64,000 nucleotides of DNA from Apibacter muscae (GTDB taxonomy: Bacteria > Bacteroidota > Bacteroidia > Flavobacteriales > Weeksellaceae), in assembly GCF_007845635.1 (NCBI RefSeq), contig NZ_SELG01000033.1, positions 62,001 to 126,000 on the forward strand, in the 5' to 3' direction. The notes beneath the pieces were generated by a model. It worked only from the letters and a program-made list of their open reading frames with translations. It did not search any database and had not been told where the DNA came from. This document shows, one piece after another, positions 19,766 to 27,372 of the stretch (position 1 is the stretch's first letter; each line of letters starts with the position of its first letter). A program made the position numbers and the translations under genes.

Positions 19766-19943
19766 TGTTCCCTTGGTGAGATTCGAACTCACATTCTCCT
19801 TACGGAGCAGTACGGCTCTAAATGCGCTTCCCTACTTACTTTAAAATATTTTCGTCTACCCGCCAAAATAACGGGGATATCCGTACACTCTATGGCTCGA
19901 CCGGTTCTTTTTCCATAGACTTTACCTTTTAAGCTACAAGGGC
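19766..19943 (-). ncRNA. tRNA-like structured RNA, possible Y RNA (YrlA-like) or interrupted tRNA
   Basis: Read on the minus strand, the 5' end (19943-19937, GCCCTTG) pairs with 19775-19770 (CAAGGG), giving six acceptor pairs plus a G-A mismatch. Next come TA and a D-arm GCTT-AAAAGGTA-AAGT (19934-19919). At the other end, T-arm GTGAG-TTCGAAT-CTCAC (19792-19776) is canonical and preceded by a class-II-like arm CTCC-GTAA-GGAG (19807-19796). The interior is not tRNA: a hairpin CTATGG/CCATAG (19918-19913 with 19895-19890, 17-base loop), then a 6-bp stem GTACGG/CCGTAC (19886-19881 with 19815-19810) enclosing 65 bases with a CCCG/CGGG hairpin. No ordinary anticodon arm can be drawn. No CCA is encoded. 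Ends and strand are inferred from pairing. Confidence 0.6.
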
Positions 19944-19955
19944 ATAATATGAATA

Positions 19956-19986
19956 GTGTAATACATTATTTTATAAAATATTACAC
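19956..19986. repeat. Inverted repeat beside the tRNA-like RNA
   Basis: GTGTAATA (19956-19963) and TATTACAC (19979-19986) are perfect inverted arms around an AT palindrome, 12 bases beyond the 5' end of the tRNA-like RNA. It could be an operator or a hairpin in its leader. Confidence 0.4.
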
Positions 19987-20188
19987 AAAAAATTATTTAT
20001 TTTTAAATAAATGACCAGTATAGATGGAAATTATTTGTATCGACCTAATTAATTACAATCATATACATAAATATTGCATTGTTAAAAAATAATTTTATAA
20101 TAATGTTTAAATTCTTAACCATCTCAATCACTCAATTTTAAAGACCATGTATAGGTTTACAATGCAAACTAAATGCTTATGTATGAAG

Positions 20189-20196
20189 TATATTTG
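20189..20196 (+). promoter_or_regulatory. Putative -7 element TATATTTG upstream of nadA
   Basis: Fits TAnnTTTG and is followed by GCGCC, a rare GC patch. If used, the nadA leader would be about 220 bases long. No good -33 TTG at the usual spacing. Confidence 0.35.
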
Positions 20197-20369
20197 CGCC
20201 TTTTTTATTAAAATTAAATTTAAAAGTTAAAATTCTAAAAGAAAATTCTTACAATCATTCTAATTAAGAAAAGAAGTCTTTTAATCATTTAAATTATTAA
20301 AGAAAACTAATGCATGATATAAAGTTATATCTAAAAAGACATTATTGTTTATATTATCCGTTTATTTAT

Positions 20370-20388
20370 AAATTCATTCAATGAATTT
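20370..20388. promoter_or_regulatory. Palindrome upstream of nadA, possible operator
   Basis: AAATTCATT-C-AATGAATTT is a perfect 9-bp inverted repeat around one base, ending 35 bases before the nadA ATG. It could bind a repressor of NAD synthesis. AT-rich DNA makes chance palindromes more common, so this is tentative. Confidence 0.35.
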
Positions 20389-20423
20389 TATCTATATTTA
20401 TCAATTATTAATTGAATTGTAAC

Positions 20424-21428
20424 ATGCCAACATTGAATAATGCCATAGAATCTTTAAAGGAAAAAGGCTATTTGAATTTGAAAGTTCCTGAAAATTTAGA
20501 TCTTGTTAAAGAGATTCAAAAACTTAAAAAAGAAAAAAATGCAATTATCCTAGCTCACTATTACCAAAGTAAAGAAATTCAAGATCTTTCTGATTTTCTA
20601 GGCGATAGCTTACAACTAGCAAGAGCTGCCGAGAAAACAGAAGCAGATATGATTGTCTTTTGTGGCGTTCATTTTATGGCTGAAACAGCAAAAATTCTGA
20701 ATCCTACCAAAAAAGTAGTTTTACCTGATTTACATGCAGGTTGTTCTCTTGCTGATAATTGCAGTGGAGATGGATTGCGCAAAATGAAAGAAGAACATCC
20801 CGGTGCTACTGTTGTCAGTTATATCAATTGTGATATAGGTGTTAAAGCCGAAAGTGATATAATTGTAACTTCTTCCAATGCTGAAAGTATTATAAAATCA
20901 CTACCAGAAAATCAAAAAATTATTTTTGCTCCCGATCGAAATCTAGGAAGATATATTAACCAAGTAACTGGTAGGAACATGATACTATGGGATGGAGCCT
21001 GTATTATACACGAAGCATTTTCCGCCGAACGTATTGCCAAGCAAATGCTAGAGCATCCGGGAGCTAAACTAATCGCACACCCGGAAGCTCAAAAAAATGT
21101 ATTGGCTTTGGCTGATTTTATAGGATCTACTGCTAGACTTCTTGATTATGTTGTAAACAACGAGTCACAAAAATTTATTGTTGCAACTGAAGAAGGAATA
21201 CTACATGAAATGCATAAACGAGCTCCACATAAAGAACTGATCCCCGCTTTAATACAAGACGAAACTTGTAATTGTAGTGAATGTTTTTATATGAAGATGA
21301 ATACTTTAGAAAAATTATATCTGTGTATGAAATACGAATTACCAGAAATACTTCTGGATGAAAATATGCGGGTAAAAGCCCTAAAATCAATAAACAAAAT
21401 GTTAGAACTTTCAGTTCAAATTAAGTAA
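20424..21428 (+). CDS. nadA: Quinolinate synthase A
   Basis: NadA condenses iminoaspartate (from NadB) with dihydroxyacetone phosphate to give quinolinate, using a [4Fe-4S] cluster. The 334-residue protein has the AHYYQ motif (about 44-48) and the cluster cysteines: C107 in HAGCSL, C193 in DGACIIHE and the CNCSEC group at 282-287. The ATG at 20424 is chosen; a TTG four codons earlier is in frame but less likely. It is first in nadA-nadB-nadC, with 72 bases before nadB. Confidence 0.95.
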   Translation: MPTLNNAIESLKEKGYLNLKVPENLDLVKEIQKLKKEKNAIILAHYYQSKEIQDLSDFLGDSLQLARAAEKTEADMIVFCGVHFMAETAKILNPTKKVVLPDLHAGCSLADNCSGDGLRKMKEEHPGATVVSYINCDIGVKAESDIIVTSSNAESIIKSLPENQKIIFAPDRNLGRYINQVTGRNMILWDGACIIHEAFSAERIAKQMLEHPGAKLIAHPEAQKNVLALADFIGSTARLLDYVVNNESQKFIVATEEGILHEMHKRAPHKELIPALIQDETCNCSECFYMKMNTLEKLYLCMKYELPEILLDENMRVKALKSINKMLELSVQIK

Positions 21429-21500
21429 TACAATAACATTAATTATTTTGAATTATCCATAAATTTCATAGTAAACACCAATAAAAATCCCACACCGCTA

Positions 21501-23075
21501 ATGTTGTATACAGATGTACTAGTTATAGGTTCAGGCATATCAGGTTTATCCTATGCTCTTAAAATTGCACAAAAATCCCCAGAAGCTCGCATTACAATAT
21601 TAACTAAGGCTGATGATGAAGAATCCAATACTAAATATGCACAAGGAGGAGTAGCCGTAGTAACGAATTTTATTCAAGATAGTTTTGATAAGCATATTGA
21701 AGATACTTTACGTGCAGGTGATGGATTATGCAACCGAGAAGTGGTAGAAATTGTAGTTAAAGAAGGGCCGGAACGAATTAAAGAAATTGTGGAATGGGGT
21801 ACTATCTTTGACAAAGATGATAAACAAACCTACGACCTAGGAAGAGAAGGAGGGCATACAGTAAATAGAGTGGTGCATTTTAAAGATATTACAGGTGCTG
21901 AGATTGAACGTGCTTTACTTGAAGCTATAAATAAATATAAAAATATTCAATTACTTAATTATCATTATGTTATTGACCTCATAACTGAACATCATATCCC
22001 AAATGAGCCTTTCAATAAATATAATCAAAACTGTTTTGGAGCTTACGTGCTTGATTTAAAGAAACAAAGAATCATAAAAATGTCTTCCAAAATAACCCTT
22101 ATGGCTACCGGTGGATGCGGACATGTTTATAAAAATACCACCAACCCACTTATAGCCACAGGAGACGGCATTGGTTTAGCCCATAGGGCTAAGGCTAAAA
22201 TCAGCCATATGCAATATATTCAGTTTCATCCCACTGCCTTTTATAGCCGTAGATCTGGTCAGTTATCTCTAATTTCAGAAGCGGTACGTGGATTTGGAGC
22301 TAAATTAAGAACCGCTTCCGGTGAAAAATTTATGCATAAATATGATGAACGAGAGGAATTGGCATCCCGGGACATTGTAGCCAGAGCTATTGACAGTGAA
22401 ATGAAGTTACGCGGCGATGATTATGTATGTTTAGATTGCCGTCATCTTGATCACGAGAAGTTCCTTGAACATTTTCCTAATATTTATCAAAAATGTAAAG
22501 AAGAAGGTTTTGATATGTTTAAAGATCTTATACCTGTAGTTCCTGCCTGTCATTATCTTTGCGGAGGTATTGATGTGGATATCTATGGACAGAGTACTAT
22601 AGAAAATATGTTTGCTGTAGGCGAATGTAGCAATACAGGTCTTCATGGTGCCAACCGTTTAGCCTCAAACTCCTTACTTGAAGCTTTGGTTTTTGCCCAT
22701 AGAAGTGCTATGAAAACCACTGAAAAGCTCAATAGTGATAACTTCCAATACAACAAAATTGATAAAATCCCAGAATGGGACCAAAAAGGCATGGAAGTAA
22801 GTAAAGAGATGGCTATTCTTAATTACCTTCGTAAAGATTTACAAATTTTGATGAGTGATTTGGTAGGCATTGTGAGAAGCAATCGACGGCTAGAAATGGC
22901 TAAACAAAAAGAGGAGGAAATATATAAAGCAGTAAAAGAATTATACCATTTGTCCATACTTTCTCCACAATTATCAGAACTTAGAAATTTGGTTAGTGTT
23001 GCCTGGTTAATTATTAACCAAAGCCTTGAACAAAAACGAAACAATGGAGCATTTTATAATAAAGATTTAAATTAA
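21501..23075 (+). CDS. nadB: L-aspartate oxidase
   Basis: NadB is the FAD enzyme that oxidises L-aspartate to iminoaspartate, the substrate of NadA. The 524-residue protein opens with the FAD-binding motif VIGSGISGLSYALK (about 8-21), and has the TKYAQGGVAVV segment (about 44-54) and the HPTAFY and GANRLASNSLLEAL motifs of the succinate dehydrogenase/aspartate oxidase family. Length is normal. Its stop is two bases before the nadC ATG, so the two are translationally close. It shares the operon with nadA and nadC. Confidence 0.95.
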   Translation: MLYTDVLVIGSGISGLSYALKIAQKSPEARITILTKADDEESNTKYAQGGVAVVTNFIQDSFDKHIEDTLRAGDGLCNREVVEIVVKEGPERIKEIVEWGTIFDKDDKQTYDLGREGGHTVNRVVHFKDITGAEIERALLEAINKYKNIQLLNYHYVIDLITEHHIPNEPFNKYNQNCFGAYVLDLKKQRIIKMSSKITLMATGGCGHVYKNTTNPLIATGDGIGLAHRAKAKISHMQYIQFHPTAFYSRRSGQLSLISEAVRGFGAKLRTASGEKFMHKYDEREELASRDIVARAIDSEMKLRGDDYVCLDCRHLDHEKFLEHFPNIYQKCKEEGFDMFKDLIPVVPACHYLCGGIDVDIYGQSTIENMFAVGECSNTGLHGANRLASNSLLEALVFAHRSAMKTTEKLNSDNFQYNKIDKIPEWDQKGMEVSKEMAILNYLRKDLQILMSDLVGIVRSNRRLEMAKQKEEEIYKAVKELYHLSILSPQLSELRNLVSVAWLIINQSLEQKRNNGAFYNKDLN

Positions 23076-23077
23076 AG

Positions 23078-23938
23078 ATGAATAGCCCCCCTTACGTTAC
23101 TAAAGATAGATTAAAGCATTTCATTACAGAAGCTATAAAGGAAGACATTGAAAATGGCGACCATTCTACCCTTGGAAGTGTACCGGCACATTCCAAACAA
23201 AAAGCACATCTTATTATTAAAGAAGATTGTTTACTTGCCGGAATTGATCTAGCTATAGAGATTTTTAATTTTTATGACCCATCCCTTCAAATTGAAGTTT
23301 TGAAAAATGATGGAGAACAAGTTTCGAAAGGAGAAATAGCTTTTATTGTATCCGGAAATGCATCATCTATCTTATCCATGGAAAGACTCGTTTTAAATTG
23401 TATGCAACGCATGAGCGGTATAGCTACATTAAGTAAAGAAATGAGCGATTTAGTGAAAGGTACAAAAACTAAAATCCTAGATACACGCAAAACTACTCCT
23501 AACTTTCGTATGTGTGAAAAATGGGCAGTTTACATAGGTGGAGCCACCAATCACCGCTATGGACTTTTTGATATGGTTATGCTTAAGGATAATCACAATG
23601 ATTTTTCCGGTGGAATTATAGAATCAGTAACATCCGTTCGTAAATACTTGCAAGAAAAACAATTGGATTTAAAAATTGAAGTTGAAACACGTAATTTATT
23701 AGAAGTTCAGCAAGCGATAGACGTAAAAGCAGATATAATTATGCTTGACAATATGTCCATTTTAGATATGGAAAAAGCAGTACTTTTAATTGATGGATGT
23801 GCAAAGACTGAAGCATCCGGAGGAATAACCAAAGAAAGAATATTGGAAATAGCCTCTATAGGAGTTGATTATATTTCTTCAGGTTCAATTATTTATCGCG
23901 CATCTGTTAAGGATATGAGCCTAAAAGCCATTAAATAA
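23078..23938 (+). CDS. nadC: Nicotinate-nucleotide diphosphorylase (carboxylating)
   Basis: NadC joins quinolinate to PRPP, releasing CO2 and giving nicotinate mononucleotide. The 286-residue protein has the N-terminal domain (about 1-110) and the alpha/beta barrel with LDTRKTTPNFR (about 134-144), the MLKDNHN motif (about 168-174), the VEVET/IMLDNMS region (about 205-230) and EASGGI (about 247-252). All substrate-contacting basic residues appear present. It is last in the nad operon and followed by a structured element before convergent rsr. PRPP for this step is made by Prs, encoded 18 kb away in this window. Confidence 0.95.
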   Translation: MNSPPYVTKDRLKHFITEAIKEDIENGDHSTLGSVPAHSKQKAHLIIKEDCLLAGIDLAIEIFNFYDPSLQIEVLKNDGEQVSKGEIAFIVSGNASSILSMERLVLNCMQRMSGIATLSKEMSDLVKGTKTKILDTRKTTPNFRMCEKWAVYIGGATNHRYGLFDMVMLKDNHNDFSGGIIESVTSVRKYLQEKQLDLKIEVETRNLLEVQQAIDVKADIIMLDNMSILDMEKAVLLIDGCAKTEASGGITKERILEIASIGVDYISSGSIIYRASVKDMSLKAIK

Positions 23939-23950
23939 TTGAATAAAAAA

Positions 23951-24030
23951 AGCTTTACAGAGCAACATTCATATAGAGACTGTTGTTCTGTAAATCGAAG
24001 TAACTCTATATTACGGCATCCGTAAAGCCT
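23951..24030. terminator. Structured element between nadC and rsr, terminator or small RNA
   Basis: Two alternative folds are possible. In the plus direction TTTACAGAGCAACA (23954-23967) pairs with 23981-23994 with one G-U, followed by hairpin TTACGG-CAT-CCGTAA (24011-24025). In the minus direction 24030-24021 pairs with the segment around 23950-23959 and CTCTATAT with ATATAGAG inside, ending in a run of U (23945-23950). It lies directly after rsr. A bidirectional terminator is the simplest reading; the length and double structure leave room for a small RNA. Confidence 0.55.
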
Positions 24031-24034
24031 TATT

Positions 24035-25615
24035 TTATAATTTAATTTTCATAATTTCTTCCACAATGGTAGATCCTTGTTCAATGAAATAAATCATGTC
24101 AAAAATCCGTTCACTCCAACCGCTAATATACACCATATTTTTGGAACTTTTGGTCATTGAATTACCATAACCTTTTAAATCTATAGTATAAACTTTTACC
24201 TCAGGATTTATTTTTAAATATTTCTTAAATAGAGAGTTAAAGTTTTTTCCAGTATTTCCCTTGTCATCAAACCAATTACATCCATCTCCAATTTGGCAGT
24301 CTGAGAAAATGATCATTCGATCAATAATTATTTTCTCTTTAATTATCTCTTCCATGTATGCAAAGATGCCTCGTTCTGTGCCTGGTCCGCATTCTTTAGC
24401 GGCTTCATCAATTCTTTTAAAATTTTCAAACACATTTTCATTTCGGCTTAATTTAGCATTAACTAAATGATCTCCAAATAGTCCCACATACGTATCTCTG
24501 CATTTTTCCCAATAAAGTACAGCAAATAAATTGGCTATATCGGCCGTTTTACGGCTACTCATGGCTGATACTAAGGATTTCCCGGCATAGTCTCCATACA
24601 TGCTTCCCGAATTGTCTGATAATATGGCTGTTTTCCCTTCTTGGTAGGGGATATTTTCACATGCGATAAGCAAAGCTATTTCTAAAGCATTTCTAACTCT
24701 TACAGTTTTTTCTTTGATCTTCTCAAAAATTTGATCTTCTTGAGACAATTTATCAATCTCAATAAAGGCAGACAAGTAACGAAAAGGCATTTGCTTAGAT
24801 TTATGAATACGTTCTCTATCGGTAAGGATTTGAATTGCTGTATCCAGAGAACGATCCGTACCTTTTACTAAAATATTTCTTATATTTCTTAAAATAGCCA
24901 TGTAGCCTAAAGAGCCACTTTCTACAAGTTCCTCCCATTTTTTAGCTACTGCATTTTTCTTTTCTATTTCAGATGAGAAATTTTTCTTTCCTAATTCTGA
25001 CATCTCTGTCTCCCAGGTATAAGGGATTTTTAATGTATTGGTAGCTATGCGATTAAAAATTTCTTGTTGATTTTTATCCTTGGGTTGGGGATGAACTAAA
25101 AATAAAGCATCACGTAAACTGACTTCAGATTTAGAATTATATTTAGCGAATTGATATTCATCAAAAGAATTAAAGGCTTCGGCCAAACCTTTTTGAATTT
25201 GCTTAGACAATTGGTTTAACTTTTTTGTCTGTTTACGTTTATTGGCAATTTGATAATACGCCAAAACTTCTTTAATTTCATCTGCACGGCGAACTATACT
25301 TGCAATTGTCTTTCTAATTAAATCATTACCATTGGTAATTTTAGCCAACTCCACCGTTAAAAGAATTGGTACCGAACGTAAGTTCATATAAGTCCGAGCA
25401 TATACAGCTAATTTGCAAACAAATTCAGGATCACACTCAATAATTAATTTTTTAATTCTTTTTAAACGTTCCTCACCAGACTCGTAATAAGAATCATCAA
25501 CCATGAAGGTTACCACTGCTGAATAAAGCTCAATTTCGCTTTCCATACGAAATGCAAGTGCCCCCATATGATTTACGGTTTGATCTTTATTATTAGATAA
25601 TTGATTAAATTTCAT
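24035..25615 (-). CDS. rsr: TROVE/vWA-domain Ro60-like RNA-binding protein (Rsr)
   Basis: This 526-residue protein is a bacterial orthologue of Ro60. Residues about 5-320 form the TROVE alpha-helical HEAT-like ring, which in Ro60 binds misfolded RNA ends in its hole and Y RNA on its surface; the opening NHMGALAFRMESEIEL matches the family. The C-terminal von Willebrand A domain (about 327-526) has the MIDAS sequence DNSGS (334-338). In Deinococcus, Rsr with a Y RNA directs exonucleases to structured RNA and aids rRNA maturation and stress survival. It is divergent from a WYL regulator 170 bases away, and a structured element lies just downstream. The tRNA-like RNA at 19.8-19.9 kb is a possible partner. 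Confidence 0.85.
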   Translation of the reverse strand: MKFNQLSNNKDQTVNHMGALAFRMESEIELYSAVVTFMVDDSYYESGEERLKRIKKLIIECDPEFVCKLAVYARTYMNLRSVPILLTVELAKITNGNDLIRKTIASIVRRADEIKEVLAYYQIANKRKQTKKLNQLSKQIQKGLAEAFNSFDEYQFAKYNSKSEVSLRDALFLVHPQPKDKNQQEIFNRIATNTLKIPYTWETEMSELGKKNFSSEIEKKNAVAKKWEELVESGSLGYMAILRNIRNILVKGTDRSLDTAIQILTDRERIHKSKQMPFRYLSAFIEIDKLSQEDQIFEKIKEKTVRVRNALEIALLIACENIPYQEGKTAILSDNSGSMYGDYAGKSLVSAMSSRKTADIANLFAVLYWEKCRDTYVGLFGDHLVNAKLSRNENVFENFKRIDEAAKECGPGTERGIFAYMEEIIKEKIIIDRMIIFSDCQIGDGCNWFDDKGNTGKNFNSLFKKYLKINPEVKVYTIDLKGYGNSMTKSSKNMVYISGWSERIFDMIYFIEQGSTIVEEIMKIKL

Positions 25616-25658
25616 GGTTCAGATAATTGAATTGATAAGAAAATCCTTTAATATTTTT

Positions 25659-25666
25659 CAAAGATA
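25659..25666 (-). promoter_or_regulatory. Putative -7 element for rsr
   Basis: Reads TATCTTTG on the minus strand, fitting TAnnTTTG, 43 bases before the rsr ATG. Confidence 0.4.
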
Positions 25667-25678
25667 AAACCTAGACTA

Positions 25679-25693
25679 CGCAATATTTTTGCG
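25679..25693. promoter_or_regulatory. Palindrome between rsr and the WYL regulator
   Basis: CGCAA-TATTT-TTGCG is a 5-bp inverted repeat of unusually high GC for this region. It overlaps a plus-strand TATTTTTG (25684-25691) and lies just upstream of the rsr -7 match, so one regulator could act on both promoters. The WYL protein is the obvious candidate. Confidence 0.45.
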
Positions 25694-25785
25694 CAATTAA
25701 ATTTATTTTATATCTTTAGAAACTTATATTTTACTTTAAATTTTAAAATTAATAAAAATATTTTACTTTATCTAATATTATTTAC

Positions 25786-26805
25786 ATGCCAGTCAATAGA
25801 AATGCTTTAATTCGATATAAAACCATAGACACTTGTTTAAGAAATAAATATCGTCGGTGGACTTTAAATGATTTAATTGACGCCTGCTCTGATGCTTTGT
25901 ATGAATACGAAGGAATTGATAAAGGGATAAGTAAGCGTACAGTTCAAATGGATATACAGATGATGCGTAGCGAAAAGCTCGGATACAATGCTCCTATTGT
26001 AGTTTATGACCATAAATATTATAAATATGAAGATGAAAATTATAGTATTACAGATACGCCCTTAACAGAACAAGACTTAAAAACCATGTCGGAAGCTGTT
26101 GAAATACTCAGACAATTTAAAGGGTTTTCTTACTTTTCCGAAATGGATAACATTGTTAGTCGTCTGGAAGATCATGTTACTTCGGCAAAGAAAAAAACAT
26201 TTCCAGTTATTGATTTTGAAAAAAATGAAAACTTAACCGGGCTTAAATATCTTGATCCTATCTACCATGCAATTAATAATAAAAAAGTTTTAAAAATCAC
26301 ATATAAATCGTTTAAGGCTACGTCCACTTGTTGTTATATATTTCATCCATACTTGTTAAAAGAATATAGGAACCGTTGGTTTGTTTTTGGTAGATTTAAT
26401 CACTCTCTATATAATTTAGCTTTAGATAGAATTCAGGAAATTGAAATATCTGAAAATGATAAATTTATTGATAATGACTTATTTAATATTCAATCATTTT
26501 TTGAAGATATTGTAGGTGTAACTAGAAATGCTAATATTAGAGCTAAAAACATACGTTTTTGGGTAGACAAAAACAATGCTCCATATGTAGAAACTAAACC
26601 ATTGCATAAAAGTCAACAAATAATAGAATCCCATGAAGATGGTTCTAAAACCTTCCAAATTAGAGTAATCATAAATCAAGAATTACAAAGAGAATTTTTA
26701 GGCTTTGCTGATTCTATTGTAATTTTATCCCCTCAGTCATTGGCTAATTTTATGAATAAAAAGTTTTATTCAGCTCTTAAAAATTATACTGAAAATGAAA
26801 TTTAA
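25786..26805 (+). CDS. WYL-domain transcriptional regulator
   Basis: A 339-residue protein with an N-terminal winged-helix DNA-binding part (about 1-85, including ISKRTVQMDIQMMRSEKLGY) and a WYL domain (about 165-235) with the family's conserved aromatic/basic patch in HPYLLKEYRNRWFVFGRF, then a C-terminal WCX-like extension (about 245-335). WYL regulators often sense nucleic acid fragments or nucleotides and control DNA- or RNA-stress genes. It is divergent from rsr with a shared palindrome in the gap, so it is a good candidate regulator of rsr. Confidence 0.87.
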   Translation: MPVNRNALIRYKTIDTCLRNKYRRWTLNDLIDACSDALYEYEGIDKGISKRTVQMDIQMMRSEKLGYNAPIVVYDHKYYKYEDENYSITDTPLTEQDLKTMSEAVEILRQFKGFSYFSEMDNIVSRLEDHVTSAKKKTFPVIDFEKNENLTGLKYLDPIYHAINNKKVLKITYKSFKATSTCCYIFHPYLLKEYRNRWFVFGRFNHSLYNLALDRIQEIEISENDKFIDNDLFNIQSFFEDIVGVTRNANIRAKNIRFWVDKNNAPYVETKPLHKSQQIIESHEDGSKTFQIRVIINQELQREFLGFADSIVILSPQSLANFMNKKFYSALKNYTENEI

Positions 26806-26840
26806 TGCTACAAAAACCACATTTTTTATAACAAAATAAA

Positions 26841-27197
26841 TTAAGATTCTTTTATTCCCAGAATCTTTCCCATAGTAGGTCGGAAACTATCCCCCCATTT
26901 TTCTATTTGATCTATAATAGGAATTAAGGTTTTTCCTATATCAGTAATTGAATATTGAGAATGTGGGGGGAATTCTGCAAAAATTTTTTTCTGAATTATT
27001 CCATGAATTTCTAATTCTTTCAATTGCTGATTTATAACTCTCGGACTAGCATCTGAAAATTCTTTATGTAATTCACTAGGACGCATAGGTTCTTTATTTA
27101 AAGATTGAAGTATGCAACTTTTCCATTTTCCCCCTATAACTTCCATAGTTATTTTAATTCCACAATCAATCTCAAAAGGTATCTTTCTCTTATACAT
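26841..27197 (-). CDS. HxlR-family transcriptional regulator
   Basis: A 118-residue winged-helix protein of the HxlR type. The family features are an N-terminal cysteine (C12) followed by GGKWKSCILQSL (about 22-33), the recognition-helix region SPRVINQQLKELE (about 50-62), and the wing with PPHSQYSITDIGKTLIP (about 77-93). Such regulators act as dimers and often sense thiol stress or aldehydes through the N-terminal cysteine. It is divergent from the arginase-family gene; repeats in the gap are likely operators. Confidence 0.9.
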   Translation of the reverse strand: MYKRKIPFEIDCGIKITMEVIGGKWKSCILQSLNKEPMRPSELHKEFSDASPRVINQQLKELEIHGIIQKKIFAEFPPHSQYSITDIGKTLIPIIDQIEKWGDSFRPTMGKILGIKES

Positions 27198-27263
27198 AAA
27201 AATAAATTTAAAATATAAATGTAAGTAATTATCTGTATAAGCTAAAAAATAATGTATAGGATA

Positions 27264-27294
27264 AATTTATCAGTATATGAATAATTTATCAGTA
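27264..27294. promoter_or_regulatory. Direct repeats in the hxlR-arginase gap, probable operator
   Basis: AATTTATCAGTA occurs at 27264-27275 and again at 27283-27294, 19 bases apart, with a weaker third copy (AATTATCTGTA) at 27227-27237. They lie just upstream of a -7 match TAAATTTG at 27319-27326 for the arginase-family gene. Binding by the HxlR protein is the likely use. Confidence 0.55.
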
Positions 27295-27318
27295 CTTTAC
27301 TTATATGGACCTACATAA

Positions 27319-27326
27319 TAAATTTG
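27319..27326 (+). promoter_or_regulatory. Putative -7 element TAAATTTG for the arginase-family gene
   Basis: Fits TAnnTTTG, 46 bases before the ATG, directly downstream of the direct repeats. Confidence 0.45.
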
Positions 27327-27372
27327 CAACTAATCATATAAAAATAATTCAACCACATTAAACAATAATAAT

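Larger units (their letters stand above)
19987..20423. other. Non-coding stretch upstream of nadA
   Basis: About 440 bases with no gene. It holds a TAnnTTTG match at 20189-20196 and a 19-bp palindrome at 20370-20388. Nothing else is evident. Confidence 0.5.

Noticed and set aside
19736-19918. A 60-codon plus-strand open frame
   Set aside because: It is antisense to the tRNA-like RNA; its GEIRTH-type peptide is the usual artefact of translating the T-arm complement.
19766-19943. tmRNA
   Set aside because: The 5' end is a tRNA D-arm type, not the tmRNA GGGGCTGA type; the molecule is far too short; and no tag frame ending in Leu-Ala-Ala-stop was found.
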